A stretch of DNA of 64,000 nucleotides, from assembly GCA_028285415.1 (NCBI GenBank), contig JANQPF010000033.1, forward strand, positions 62,001-126,000. The letters run 5' to 3'. How positions within the stretch are numbered: position 1 is the stretch's first letter; every line of letters starts with the position of its first letter. Origin of the DNA: Pseudomonadales bacterium (GTDB lineage Bacteria; Pseudomonadota; Gammaproteobacteria; Pseudomonadales; Azotimanducaceae). Shown piece by piece: positions 7,963-17,355 of the stretch. A program made the translations under genes and the position numbers. The notes below the pieces were generated by a model that saw only the letters and a program-made list of their open reading frames with translations, had not been told where the DNA came from and ran no database searches.

Positions 7963-8946
7963 GTGGATTGGCGAAAACTCGTGCTACTCAGTGTGTGTCT
8001 TACAATTGCATGCGGAGAGGATGCGGAGGAGGAAGAGGACGCTGCAGGCGATGACATAGACAGAACATGCTATGCAGACGGTTCGCTCGGAGATGAGCAA
8101 ACGTTTGTTTACGCGATCACGGATGCAACCGAGGAGCAGTTTCTTGTTTTTGAAGCATCTACGCTGGCCTCCGAATCAGAGCTCAGACCGCTGCTGATTT
8201 GGCTGACGGGTAACACATGGGCGTCAAACAACGCTCCGACAAACGCGCCGCCTATTGCGCGGAGCATCGCTCGAGAAATCGGGGCCCACTATGCCAGAGT
8301 CAGCTATCGCCATAGCGACGCCACACCATGGCCGTTGCAGATTCAGGACGTTAAGACTGCCATTCGATACCTTCACACCAGGGCAGCTGAATTGCACATA
8401 GATGCGGAGCGTGTGTTTATCGGCGGGGACCAGACGGGTGCTCATCTCGCCTCACTTAGCGCTACCTCAACGGGTATCGACGAGTTTCTGGGCGACGACC
8501 ACCTCGCACAAACTGACCGTGTCGAAGGGGCAATCTTGCTCGGGGGAGTCTATGACTTCGAAACCATCACAGAGGATATTCTCTCTGTCGAACTTAGTTG
8601 CGACAACGCAGGTCAGACTATCATAGATGCAACCAAGACTCTTTTTGGCTGTTCAGATGCTCCCGACGAAGCGCCCGCATTACAAGAGTGCGACTTCACC
8701 CTCCTGGAACAGGCTTCTCCTTTGTTTCATGCCAGCAGTGACGACCCAGCTTTGCTTCTATGGCACGGCGAAGAAGACTGTGAGGTACCTAGCCGGCAGA
8801 GCGAGCGATTGGCGGAAACGTTGGTTGACAGGTCGTTGCCAGTTCACCTTGATGTGCTCGTGGACGCAGCAGACGTGACTGACACATTGAGTCCCATCGA
8901 TGTAGAAATTGCGCTGGCTGAAATGGTCGAGTGCTCGTCAGAGTGA
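7963..8946 (+). CDS. Alpha/beta-hydrolase-like lipoprotein with non-canonical catalytic residues
   Basis: A 327-residue protein from GTG 7963 with a lipoprotein signal (MDWRKLVLLSV...LTIAC, Cys near residue 17) and an acidic linker. The body resembles acetyl-esterase/BD-FAE type alpha/beta hydrolases: PLLIWLTGN near the oxyanion position, a strand-helix elbow GGDQTGAH near residue 154 and an acid motif WHGEEDCEVP near residue 268. In active relatives the elbow reads G-x-S-x-G; here the nucleophile position is Asp. The C-terminal segment where the catalytic His is expected (VLVDAADVTD) has no His. It may be a pseudo-enzyme or binding protein, or use Asp chemistry. It converges with the S8 protease gene, leaving two bases between the two stops. 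Confidence 0.65.
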   Translation: MDWRKLVLLSVCLTIACGEDAEEEEDAAGDDIDRTCYADGSLGDEQTFVYAITDATEEQFLVFEASTLASESELRPLLIWLTGNTWASNNAPTNAPPIARSIAREIGAHYARVSYRHSDATPWPLQIQDVKTAIRYLHTRAAELHIDAERVFIGGDQTGAHLASLSATSTGIDEFLGDDHLAQTDRVEGAILLGGVYDFETITEDILSVELSCDNAGQTIIDATKTLFGCSDAPDEAPALQECDFTLLEQASPLFHASSDDPALLLWHGEEDCEVPSRQSERLAETLVDRSLPVHLDVLVDAADVTDTLSPIDVEIALAEMVECSSE

Positions 8947-8948
8947 AG

Positions 8949-11687
8949 TCAGTATGCTAATCCAGATTCGATGCGGTGATGCGTAGAACGGCTTGTGTCG
9001 ATCAAGCTTTGATAGCTGCTTATGATCTCCAGGGCGACAATCTCCGAATCATCAGCGATGGTGACAATAGCTAGATCGTCCAGCTCCGGATAGCCGCCAC
9101 AAGCGTCACCGGCGTCGCAGATCAAGCCATCATTGTCATTGTCTGTGCCCACCACAACCAGGTAGTCGCCAGGCGCAAGATCCGTAAACTCAAAAACGTA
9201 GACGCCGGAAGCTGCGTCATTCAATACCAAGGAACGTACAGTTCGATTAGTAACAGGATCGGCCAAGACGATATACTGAGTACCCACTGTGGCGCCGGAC
9301 CGATCCGACAGAGTCTCCAACGCCACTGATACAGTCAGCGTGTTTTCACTAGTTTCAACCACGATGTCTGCAAATGACATCCCATCTGCAAGGTTTGTCC
9401 TGTCCACGCGCACGTAGTAGCTACCAATACCATTAGTATCAACGTCGCGAGCTATCACATCGAGCCATGTCGCGTTCGTAGACATGTCTCTAACGGCTAA
9501 GGGCGTTTCCCCAACGACACTCAACGTTAAGATGAGCTCGTCATCAAACTCGGTAAACTGAAGTACATCTGGAGAGCTCACGACCACGGATGACAGTAGC
9601 TCTCCGGAAGCTAACCGCTGAGCCGCTGTGACAGCGCGATCGGCATCGACGACTGATAGCGATTCACCATCAATGGGTAAGGAAAGGTCGCCGCGGAGCA
9701 AGAGATTTTCAATGTCAGAAGGACTTAGGCTGGGGTAAAGACTTTTCATCAGCGCCAAAACGCCGGAAACATGTGGTGCCGACATCGAGGTGCCCGTCAG
9801 AATACCCCATCCGAACTCTATGTTTCCTGAGCTGTCGTCTCCCAGTGTGCTCAAAATACCATCAGCAAGCCCGTCCGCGTTTACATCGCTATCGGTGCTG
9901 CCGCCGGGTGCCGCAATATCCACGGTTGTACCGAAATTCGTGTATTGCGTCAGCGTTCCGGCAATGTTCGTAGCTGCGACGCTGACGACGCCATCGTATG
10001 CGGCAGGATACATCGGCTGTGTGGATCCTTCGTTCCCTGCTGACGCAACTATCAGAATATTCTGGCTAACAAGTTCAGTAATGGTGTCCTGCTCAAACTG
10101 GGAATAACCGCCGCCACCTAAACTCATGTTCACGATGGAGACCGGTTGTGAGGGCACCTCCCCGGAGATGTTGGTTAACCCACCCGCATAGCGGAGGGCT
10201 TCGATCAAGTCCGCTGAAGTTCCCCCATTCCGACCCAGTACGCGAAGGGGCATGATCCGGGAACCAGGCGCAACACCAGTGCCGCCAATGCCGTTGTCAC
10301 CTGCAGCGGCTATGCCGGCGACGTGAGTTCCGTGAAAGCTACTCGAAAAGAAGGCTCCGCCATCGCCCGGATCATCGGGATTGTTGTCAACTCCATCGCC
10401 ATCGAGTGCATTATCTGGATCTGATATGAAGTCGAAACCTGGTAGCAGCTGACCTTCGAGATCGGGATGAGCCAGAAGGACACCTGTGTCGATCACGGCC
10501 ACAGACACGTCACCACTACCCTGAGAAGTGTCCCATGCCGATGGAATGTTGATACTGTCGTAATGCCATTGGCTTTCGAACAAAGGATCATTCGAAACAG
10601 CCATCGATGCTCTTAGAAACACGGGTTCTGCCGCGTCTACCCCTCGCCAATCTTGAATGGCTTTCAAACCGAGAAGCTGACGATATCTTCGTAAGGCATG
10701 GTCACCTACGGTACCGTGGGTAGGTAGTGCAGTTCGCATTAGCATTTCGTACCAGGGATCAGCACCGTTGGTGAACACATGTTCGACCGCACCGCCACGG
10801 CGCTCTACTCGCATCCCGTTGGTGAGAGAAGCTCCGACGTCGCCTCGCACTAAAAACTCGTCTGCTGCGTACGGCAACCACAAGGTTCGTGCTTGTGTGT
10901 CAGGAAGACCCAAAGAAGTTGTTAGGATGTAATTAGAGGCACCGTTAATCGCTACTACCTCTACAATGTACTCACCGTCGGCTTCGATGCTTACTTGCTC
11001 CTGAGTTGAATTGGAAACGGAAGCATCGATCAGCACTTGGTTCGTATCCCAGATACGCAAGTCGAGGTCGGCTGCGGCAGCGATGGACAGTTGTACAAGC
11101 TGACCCGCGCTGAGAGGCATTGCATAAAAGTCGGATACATCGCCGATCTCTTGCAACACACCCTGCGCTCCGCTACCTGGCGTTGCCGCGTAGCCACCTA
11201 ACAGTACGTTGTTTTCCAAATGTTGAGCCGTGTCGAAACTGTTGTTCTCGAAATGCGGATTGTCAGGATTGTTCGTATCCCCATCGATTCGAGAAGCGCC
11301 CGGTACCACAACACTGCCACTCAAGCGATTGCCAGGCTCCACTGAAATCACTTGTTGTGCCGTAGATGTCGCACCTTGATTATCCGTGACCGTCAACTCA
11401 ATCGTATAGGATCCAGAAACTTCGAAGAAATGAGAACTGACGACTCCGTCTTCGAGAAGTAACGCCTCGTCCAGGGTCCATGCATATGACACAATCTCCA
11501 CATCGTCTGTTGAAGCTGAGGCATCAAATACAACTTCCAAAGGCGCCCGCCCCGAGCTTGGTGTGGTACTAAACTCAGCAACGGGCGGCTCATTGCCCAC
11601 GCTTTCGGCATCGTCTTCACTGGAACTGCTCCCACAGCTCTGCATAGCGATCAGTAACAATGGGGCGAGGTACTTTCGTTTCTCCAC
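8949..11687 (-). CDS. S8 subtilisin-like protease lipoprotein with PKD and pre-peptidase domains
   Basis: A 912-residue secreted protease. The N-terminus is a lipoprotein signal (MEKRKYLAPLLLIAMQSCGSS). Then come a PKD-type Ig-like domain (residues ~35-120: PVAEFSTTPSSG...FDASAS), a PPC-like beta-domain (~165-260) and the S8 catalytic domain, with Asp in AVIDTGV (near residue 397), His in FHGTHVAG (near 450) and Ser in GTSMSAPHVSG (near 633). The C-terminal ~200 residues are beta-rich, with a calcium-binding-like DNDNDG. It likely degrades extracellular proteins from the outer-membrane surface. Downstream it converges with the hydrolase-like lipoprotein; upstream lies a terminator hairpin belonging to the DUF4397 unit. 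Confidence 0.88.
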   Translation of the reverse strand: MEKRKYLAPLLLIAMQSCGSSSSEDDAESVGNEPPVAEFSTTPSSGRAPLEVVFDASASTDDVEIVSYAWTLDEALLLEDGVVSSHFFEVSGSYTIELTVTDNQGATSTAQQVISVEPGNRLSGSVVVPGASRIDGDTNNPDNPHFENNSFDTAQHLENNVLLGGYAATPGSGAQGVLQEIGDVSDFYAMPLSAGQLVQLSIAAAADLDLRIWDTNQVLIDASVSNSTQEQVSIEADGEYIVEVVAINGASNYILTTSLGLPDTQARTLWLPYAADEFLVRGDVGASLTNGMRVERRGGAVEHVFTNGADPWYEMLMRTALPTHGTVGDHALRRYRQLLGLKAIQDWRGVDAAEPVFLRASMAVSNDPLFESQWHYDSINIPSAWDTSQGSGDVSVAVIDTGVLLAHPDLEGQLLPGFDFISDPDNALDGDGVDNNPDDPGDGGAFFSSSFHGTHVAGIAAAGDNGIGGTGVAPGSRIMPLRVLGRNGGTSADLIEALRYAGGLTNISGEVPSQPVSIVNMSLGGGGYSQFEQDTITELVSQNILIVASAGNEGSTQPMYPAAYDGVVSVAATNIAGTLTQYTNFGTTVDIAAPGGSTDSDVNADGLADGILSTLGDDSSGNIEFGWGILTGTSMSAPHVSGVLALMKSLYPSLSPSDIENLLLRGDLSLPIDGESLSVVDADRAVTAAQRLASGELLSSVVVSSPDVLQFTEFDDELILTLSVVGETPLAVRDMSTNATWLDVIARDVDTNGIGSYYVRVDRTNLADGMSFADIVVETSENTLTVSVALETLSDRSGATVGTQYIVLADPVTNRTVRSLVLNDAASGVYVFEFTDLAPGDYLVVVGTDNDNDGLICDAGDACGGYPELDDLAIVTIADDSEIVALEIISSYQSLIDTSRSTHHRIESGLAY

Positions 11688-11787
11688 TAAAGACTCCCAC
11701 AGCTAGCTCACGCATGGCATTAAATGCCGCTGCTACAAGGAGTACTCATAAGCAGTCCATTGAATTGTTAAGAAGTTCCAACGAGCA

Positions 11788-11826
11788 AGAAAAGTGGCTA
11801 CCGCAAGAGCAGCTCTCGCGGTAGCC
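11788..11826 (-). terminator. Hairpin terminator after the DUF4397 operon
   Basis: GGCTACCGC (11796-11804) pairs with GCGGTAGCC (11818-11826), and the inner AGAGC/GCTCT arms extend the stem. On the minus strand the hairpin is followed by ACTTTTCTT. It lies about 110 bases after the stop of the DUF4397 gene ending at 11935. It fits a factor-independent terminator that separates this unit from the S8 protease gene downstream. Confidence 0.65.
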
Positions 11827-11934
11827 TTGCCTATTCAGGCAACCAAGTAGAATGACTGTAGATCAAACTTGGATGACTTTTATAGCAAGAAAGCGTTAGC
11901 GTGCCGACGTTACTTGGAGTTTATTCATCAAACT

Positions 11935-13332
11935 TTAGTTTTCTTGTGACGTAAAATCGTCCAACAAGACAGCGGTGGTGCCACCACCGCCACCCTCTAC
12001 GTCCGTCAAGACAATCGTGTAGATACCGCCAGGTGCTAACTCCACCCGTAGCGGCCCGAAAACAAACGTGCCGTTGAAACTGTTTAGTGCAACAAAGTCG
12101 TAGGTGCTCGGTGGGAGTATGGCCGTCTCAGTTCCACCCAAACTCTGGTTTGCAAATTGCGGCGCCACATCGTCAACCGGTTGGGCAGGCGCAGAGAGAA
12201 CACCATTGACCACTCCGGCGTTGGCCGACGCGTTTATGAATTGCACTCGGCTTCGGTCCGTTATCCGCCTACGGGTATCGAGGATGACCGTTGACGTTAC
12301 AGAATCATCGGCTGAGTTGCCCGCAATGACTAATGTCGAAAATGTACCTGCTACGAAGTCTAGATTGCTCTCGTGGATGAAACGGTCAACGATTCCAGGT
12401 GGTGTGACGTTGATGCTTGTGTTCAGATTCTCGTCATCGAACTCGGTGTATTTAGTGATCGCACCAAAGTTCAAGTCAGCGACAAATGGTGCTTGGTTGG
12501 TAGAACCAAAGTACACGTCGAATGACAATTGGTCGGAAACTGCGTTTACAACGCGAGTTGCCGTGGGCAAAACAGGAGAGGGAAAGTCTAGTCGTCCCGA
12601 GTCGATCAGTTGAACGACTTCAATCCCACCATCAGGTCCAAAGTAGTCTACTATCGCGAACAGCGTACGCTCGCCACCTGTGAGTTCAAAAGGACCTGAG
12701 TCGTACAACACCTCGACCGAACCTTGTTCGGTGATTCTGATTCGCCGCTCGGTTTCAGAACTCGTCACGCTAACCTCCGTATATCCGCGGGGTAGCAAAG
12801 TTGATACAGGAGCTGCATCAAATAGATTTGCGCCTGGCCCTGTTAGATAGACGTCCACTGCAGGGACGCTTGTCGCGCCCATTACCCACCAGATCTCTGC
12901 GTCGTCTCCCTCAATCCCATCTTCGTCAAGAAACTCAGCCTTTATCTGCTCGACAATCTGTAGATCGAAGTTGTCGAGGGAGCCAAAGAAGAGAAAAGTA
13001 TCTTGATCTTCGTTGAAAAGACTTCTCTCCAGATCTTCAACTAAGAACTCCGTGTCACCGTTTACGTCAGTGTATACGACGTCTAGTTCGTACTCGCCTA
13101 CCAAGATCGATGTTAACGCTGAGCCTCCGGCGAATGGCGCCGTAAACTGCTGTGCCGCGTAACCAACAATCAAGTCTGGGCTGTCAGGAATTAAGTTCAG
13201 GAATCGAACCTCACCTTCACGAGGGATTTGATTTTCCTCTTCTACTGCAGACTCTTCGATGTCGCTGTCACTCGCGCCGCACGCTGTGAGTAAAAAATAG
13301 AGAGCTATGTGAATTAGCCGCTTATCGCGCAA
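11935..13332 (-). CDS. DUF4397-repeat lipoprotein (paralogue 1)
   Basis: The chosen start is a TTG at 13332, preceded by ggag, giving a lipoprotein signal (RDKRLIHIALYFLLTACGAS) and 465 residues; an upstream ATG at 13413 would add 27 residues and spoil the signal. The mature protein has repeated beta-sandwich units of DUF4397 type, each with phrases like VRFLNLIPDSPDL, TRVVNAVSDQLSFDVYFG and VQFINASANAG. DUF4397 proteins are envelope or surface beta-repeat proteins of unknown role. The start lies inside the end of paralogue 2 (stop at 13322), so translation is coupled. It forms a family of three with the genes at 13322-14716 and 17356-18708. Confidence 0.75.
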   Translation of the reverse strand: MRDKRLIHIALYFLLTACGASDSDIEESAVEEENQIPREGEVRFLNLIPDSPDLIVGYAAQQFTAPFAGGSALTSILVGEYELDVVYTDVNGDTEFLVEDLERSLFNEDQDTFLFFGSLDNFDLQIVEQIKAEFLDEDGIEGDDAEIWWVMGATSVPAVDVYLTGPGANLFDAAPVSTLLPRGYTEVSVTSSETERRIRITEQGSVEVLYDSGPFELTGGERTLFAIVDYFGPDGGIEVVQLIDSGRLDFPSPVLPTATRVVNAVSDQLSFDVYFGSTNQAPFVADLNFGAITKYTEFDDENLNTSINVTPPGIVDRFIHESNLDFVAGTFSTLVIAGNSADDSVTSTVILDTRRRITDRSRVQFINASANAGVVNGVLSAPAQPVDDVAPQFANQSLGGTETAILPPSTYDFVALNSFNGTFVFGPLRVELAPGGIYTIVLTDVEGGGGGTTAVLLDDFTSQEN

Positions 13333-14716
13333 AGGAATCTCCGTATCGCAGCTCGGTCGGTGGGCCACCTGCCGGGTTGTCCACCAAATAAAGCGTGTAG
13401 TAGTTACCCTCAAAAAATGTGAGGCGCACAGGGCCTATAATTGTCGACCCGTCTTGGGACAGTACGTAGAGATCGTAGTCGCCGAGGTCGAGTCTGGAGT
13501 TAGCGTTCGATCCGTATTGCATTGTGTGAGTTGGCGTAGCGCCCAGAGGCTCTTGCCCCGGTGCCAAGATAAACAAGTTCACCTGCTCTGCCGAAGGCGC
13601 GGCATTGACGATCGTTAGATCTGCAAAAATTGCGATTGGACGGCTGTCTTCGAGAATGAATTGCCCAGCGATCGAATCGTCCGGTTCGTTTCCGGAAACA
13701 ACCAGCCGAACCTGCTCTCCCGGCCCAAACTCGTAGTTCTCTTCGAACAAGAAGGTTTGGGTATCCCCAGAAGGGGTCACGTTGACACTCTTTGTCTCCG
13801 GGTCCAGGAGCTCCTGTATTTCGGAGTCTTCACCAAACAGTACGTCGCCAAGAATCGGTGTATCTGCCGTATCGCCGAAGTAGACGTCAATTCCGGGAAC
13901 ATTCGAAACCCAATTCGTTGCAAGAAAGGTAGTAACATCTTCCTGATCGTTCACGATGAACGAACCCACGGACCCAGCGCGGCTTAGTTGCATGCTGACA
14001 CCTGCTGGTCCAAAGGCATCTGTCAAAAAAAAGAACTGTCTTCTGAGCGTATTGATCGATATTGTGTTGCTGTCAAAAACCACATCATTCGTGTCTGCAA
14101 GAGTCACCCAGATTCGATAGTTGCTGTCCCGTTGAATTAACTGAAGTCCACTACTCGATCCGTAAGACAGTCGGAAAAGCGGCGAACGAGTGAGGATCGA
14201 TTCATCGGTCTCGGTAAGATACACATCGATGTCCCCTTGGCTTGGAGCGCCATGGAAAAACTCTACAAAGAGCGTTTCAACGTCAGCTTGTTCGTCTTCA
14301 TCGAGGTCGCTGAAATCCTCTAACTCGTAGTCGAATATCCGAAGTTCTGGTTCGTCAACGGTGCCGAATGTGGCGACAACAATCTCACGCTCAGCGCCAA
14401 CACTGAGCGATCTTTGAGGAAGAATTGCAACCTCCTCTTCGTTCAGCGTGTCGTAAACCACGTCGAGGTCATACTCACCCAGTGACAACGAAACGCTGGC
14501 GGAAGCACTTGGGAATTCCAGTGCCTCCAAGCGCGACTCGTTTTCGCTATCGGCTCCGACTTCGTTGTACACCGCTGAAATCGCTGGTGAGTCAACGAGC
14601 AGATTTACGAGCTGAATTGAAGCGTCTTCGGCGGAATCGCCACTGCTGCTGCTACCCCCGCCACAGCCAAATACCAAAACTGTGGCAAAGAGTGTCAATG
14701 CCCTCCCAATGTTCAA
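13322..14716 (-). CDS. DUF4397-repeat lipoprotein (paralogue 2)
   Basis: A lipoprotein with a lipobox LVFGC after NIGRALTLFATV and a Gly/Ser-rich tether. Three DUF4397-like beta units follow (IQLVNLLVDSPAI, NWVSNVPGIDVYFGD, LTIVNAAPSAEQVNLF). I prefer the TTG at 14716, which gives a standard signal peptide; the longest frame begins at 14743, directly against a terminator hairpin. It overlaps paralogue 1 by 11 bases, so the two are an operon. The acidic composition and the same domain order as the other two paralogues suggest duplication. Likely exposed on the outer membrane or in the periplasm; function unknown. Confidence 0.75.
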   Translation of the reverse strand: MNIGRALTLFATVLVFGCGGGSSSSGDSAEDASIQLVNLLVDSPAISAVYNEVGADSENESRLEALEFPSASASVSLSLGEYDLDVVYDTLNEEEVAILPQRSLSVGAEREIVVATFGTVDEPELRIFDYELEDFSDLDEDEQADVETLFVEFFHGAPSQGDIDVYLTETDESILTRSPLFRLSYGSSSGLQLIQRDSNYRIWVTLADTNDVVFDSNTISINTLRRQFFFLTDAFGPAGVSMQLSRAGSVGSFIVNDQEDVTTFLATNWVSNVPGIDVYFGDTADTPILGDVLFGEDSEIQELLDPETKSVNVTPSGDTQTFLFEENYEFGPGEQVRLVVSGNEPDDSIAGQFILEDSRPIAIFADLTIVNAAPSAEQVNLFILAPGQEPLGATPTHTMQYGSNANSRLDLGDYDLYVLSQDGSTIIGPVRLTFFEGNYYTLYLVDNPAGGPPTELRYGDSFAR

Positions 14717-14744
14717 TGCAGCCCCAAAAATACCGTAGAACAAG

Positions 14745-14773
14745 AGCAGCCATTACACAGGGTAATGGCTGCT
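14745..14773 (-). terminator. 12-bp perfect hairpin terminator of the two-component operon
   Basis: AGCAGCCATTAC (14745-14756) and GTAATGGCTGCT (14762-14773) form a perfect 12-bp stem with a five-base loop. On the minus strand it sits after the small secreted protein gene ending at 14834 and before the DUF4397 operon. The plus-strand side is followed by gtttctttt, so it could work in both directions. Confidence 0.7.
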
Positions 14774-14833
14774 GTTTCTTTTAAGACTCCTTAAGAAGTG
14801 CAAAGGGCAAGAACACGCGTAGCCCAGCGAACC

Positions 14834-15229
14834 TCAGGTTCTTGGCGGCGCGGTTTCGCTCTGCGTCCGACGGTGTGACCGATCCCTCTGTCTTGGAACG
14901 AGCTCAAAAGCTTCACCAGGACGTTTGTTTTCCATCTCCTGAAGCCGTCTCATCTGTTCCGAAGACAAGCCAGGCTTGCACGCAACATCGCGGTCCATTC
15001 GGGAGCCTGCGTTGACGCAATTCTTTTGGAAGCGTGCGCTGCGTTCTGGCTCTGACCGAGCCGGTGCGGCCGAGGTGCTGCCAGTCGTGGGTAAGATACT
15101 CGCTAGGGAGAAGCAGGCAATGTACAACAGACTACGGAAACAGCCCCGCATCATGTGTTTCAACTTCGAGAGGCGCGCACGTGTCATCAACATCGGCATC
15201 CAAACTGATTTTGCTATGAGACGCGACAT
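14834..15229 (-). CDS. Small secreted protein coupled to the sensor kinase gene
   Basis: ATG 15229 lies one base after the stop of the sensor kinase gene, giving 131 residues. An alternative ATG at 15154 would give a cleaner signal peptide (MMRGCFRSLLYIACFSLASILP). The mature part is short, basic and contains two Cys (NCVNAG, VACKPG) followed by SSEQMRRLQEMENK, reminiscent of small periplasmic stress proteins. The position directly downstream of a CpxA-like kinase suggests a role as accessory or target of that signalling system; this is inference. No family recognised. Confidence 0.5.
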   Translation of the reverse strand: MSRLIAKSVWMPMLMTRARLSKLKHMMRGCFRSLLYIACFSLASILPTTGSTSAAPARSEPERSARFQKNCVNAGSRMDRDVACKPGLSSEQMRRLQEMENKRPGEAFELVPRQRDRSHRRTQSETAPPRT

Positions 15230-15230
15230 T

Positions 15231-16592
15231 TCACTCCGGTGCAATGGGAAGATTGACAAGAATTGCAAATCCTCGGCCCGGCAAGTTGTGTGCACATATA
15301 TCTCCCCCATAAACACGCACAATCCGTTCGGCGATTGTCAGCCCGAGTCCGTAACCACCAGTTGCGCGGGTTCGCGAGTCATCCACCCGTGCAAATGGTT
15401 CGAAGATCTGCCTTAGTTTCGCTTCAGGTACTCCAGGACCACGGTCTTCTACAGCAACCTCGTAGTTCGTTGCGACCTCGCGCAGATTTAGAAACACCTC
15501 TTCACCAGGTGGTGAGTGGTGCACTGCATTTCTAACTAGGTTGTCAAACAAACTCATGAGGAGTGCAGGATCGCCTGCGAATGGGCAAGGCTTGGATGGG
15601 GTTGTAAGCCGAACGCCTAAACGCTTGTCAGCGACTTCGTACTCTGCATTGCGTGCGCAACTGTCGAGCAGCGTTCGGAGATCGATCTCCTCACGAAATG
15701 CTTCTCTGTGAACAGTCTCGAGCTTCGATAGCTTAACAAGGCCTTCCACCAGACGGTCGATAACAGAAATTTCGGATACAATGCGTGCCACCGCACTTCG
15801 GTTTTCAGGTTCAACTTCCAAAATCTCAGCCGCTACATGCATGCGTGCAAGAGGAGATCTGATTTCATGTGATAGGTCGCGTACCAGCTCTCTCTGATGT
15901 TGGATCAGGCGACGCACCTCCATCGAACGTTCTCCAAAACGGCGCGCCAGGGACCCGACTTCGTCCTTTCTAGTGAACAACCTTTCGTTGAAGTCGATGT
16001 CAAAGTCGTCGTCGAGCATGCGCGTGGTCAGATCTGACAAACGATCTATCGGCGCTGCGACCATACGTACCAGCCCCCACGCAACAACAGCGGATAGCGC
16101 TGCGCTAAACGCGAGTAGCGTTTGCAGACCTACCTCACGGAATAGGGTCCAGATTGGGTTCTGTGCAGAACTAAACGCAAATATGAGGTAGTACCTTCTC
16201 TGTTCGTCAACGTAGATCGCTCGTGCCAGAATTGGCGGGGTTTGAGGCGAGGGTTTGTTCGAACTCCTCTCTACTGGCTCCGTGACTTCTGCAAACGCAA
16301 TAGCTTCTGGTAGCGCTCTACCAAGCACATCTTCGCCGTCCATATCTATCAGGTAGGCTGTGCCGTACTCGCTGGATTCATTGTGTTCAAGAAAGGAAGA
16401 TACATCTTCGCCTGCTAACAGTCGGCGCTCCAACTCGTCTGCTAATGACATCACAACGCGATCCGGTCGAAGCTGTACGGCTTGAAAGTCGTTGAAACTC
16501 CACCATTGACTGACCGCGACACCGATAAGCAAAAACATCGCGAGCAACAGGAACCATGTGGTGACCCAGAATTTCCATACCAACGTGCGCAC
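15231..16592 (-). CDS. Sensor histidine kinase, CpxA/EnvZ type
   Basis: A 453-residue membrane histidine kinase. It has an N-terminal transmembrane helix (~8-28), a periplasmic sensor region (~30-150), a second transmembrane helix (~155-178), a HAMP linker, then the HisKA box RDLSHEIRSPLARMHV with the phospho-acceptor His near residue 242, and an HATPase domain with an N-box (DNLVRNAVHHS), G1 (EDRGPGVPE) and G2 (GGYGLGLTIAERI). GTG 16592 shares its first base with the TAG stop of the response regulator gene, so the two are tightly coupled. It likely senses an envelope condition and phosphorylates the adjacent regulator. Confidence 0.92.
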   Translation of the reverse strand: MRTLVWKFWVTTWFLLLAMFLLIGVAVSQWWSFNDFQAVQLRPDRVVMSLADELERRLLAGEDVSSFLEHNESSEYGTAYLIDMDGEDVLGRALPEAIAFAEVTEPVERSSNKPSPQTPPILARAIYVDEQRRYYLIFAFSSAQNPIWTLFREVGLQTLLAFSAALSAVVAWGLVRMVAAPIDRLSDLTTRMLDDDFDIDFNERLFTRKDEVGSLARRFGERSMEVRRLIQHQRELVRDLSHEIRSPLARMHVAAEILEVEPENRSAVARIVSEISVIDRLVEGLVKLSKLETVHREAFREEIDLRTLLDSCARNAEYEVADKRLGVRLTTPSKPCPFAGDPALLMSLFDNLVRNAVHHSPPGEEVFLNLREVATNYEVAVEDRGPGVPEAKLRQIFEPFARVDDSRTRATGGYGLGLTIAERIVRVYGGDICAHNLPGRGFAILVNLPIAPE

Positions 16593-17263
16593 TAGATCCT
16601 CGCCAGGATGTATCCCACTCCACGAATAGCCCGAATGCGCGTTTTGTTGTCACCATGCTCACCCAGTTTTCTCCGCAAGTTACTGATGTGGGTATCGAGA
16701 CTGCGGTCGAAAGGGGATATCTCCCGACCTAGAACCTCACGGTATAGCGTTTTGCGTGTGATCGGTTCCGTTGGAGAGTCAAGTAGACGCTGAAGTATTG
16801 CGCATTCGACGGAGGTCAGGTTTATTTTTTTGTCCGAAACCACCACGGCAAACTCGTTCGGAATGAGCTCTATGTCATGGTGAATCATATTGGTCTGAAT
16901 ACTGCTGTCTCTACGCCGACTCAATGCGCGAATCCGAGCCGTAAGCTCGCGAGAGCTGAAAGGTTTTGATACGTAGTCATCGGCGCCGAGGTCTAAACCT
17001 GTGACCCGATCGTCCTCGCTACCTTTCGCGGTCAACATTATGATAGGTATTTGTGAGTCACGTCTGAGCTTCTGAAGTACATCAAGACCACTTTGCTCGG
17101 GCAACATCACGTCCAACAAGACAACGTCAAACTGTTCTGGTGAAAAGCGCTCTAAAGCCTCTTCGGCGCTAGCGACAACCTCCACACGCATTTGCTGGCG
17201 CTCTAAAAAGTTAGACAACAAATCTGTGAGTTCTCTATCGTCGTCCACCAGCAGCACCCGCAT
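16592..17263 (-). CDS. OmpR-family response regulator
   Basis: A 223-residue regulator with a receiver domain: acidic pocket VDDD (residues 6-9), phospho-acceptor Asp51 in VVLLDVMLPEQSG, Thr in MLTAKGSEDD and Lys in VSKPF near residue 101. A C-terminal winged-helix domain follows (residues ~125-223, ending SNLRRKLGEHGDNKTRIRAIRGVGYILA). It is the first gene of a minus-strand operon with the sensor kinase and a small secreted protein. Its targets may include the flanking DUF4397, BamA-like and TonB-receptor genes, but no shared box was identified by eye. Confidence 0.93.
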   Translation of the reverse strand: MRVLLVDDDRELTDLLSNFLERQQMRVEVVASAEEALERFSPEQFDVVLLDVMLPEQSGLDVLQKLRRDSQIPIIMLTAKGSEDDRVTGLDLGADDYVSKPFSSRELTARIRALSRRRDSSIQTNMIHHDIELIPNEFAVVVSDKKINLTSVECAILQRLLDSPTEPITRKTLYREVLGREISPFDRSLDTHISNLRRKLGEHGDNKTRIRAIRGVGYILARI

Positions 17264-17355
17264 TGTTGATCTCCGTCGACTACCACGGCTGGGAGCGTCA
17301 TTGGCACCGCACTGCCATGTTTAACAAAATAGGGACTGACGACTTCAACGCATCC

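Noticed and set aside
14976-15416. 146-codon plus-strand frame across the sensor-kinase 3' end
   Set aside because: It is antisense to the kinase and the small secreted protein, and has no ribosome-binding site.
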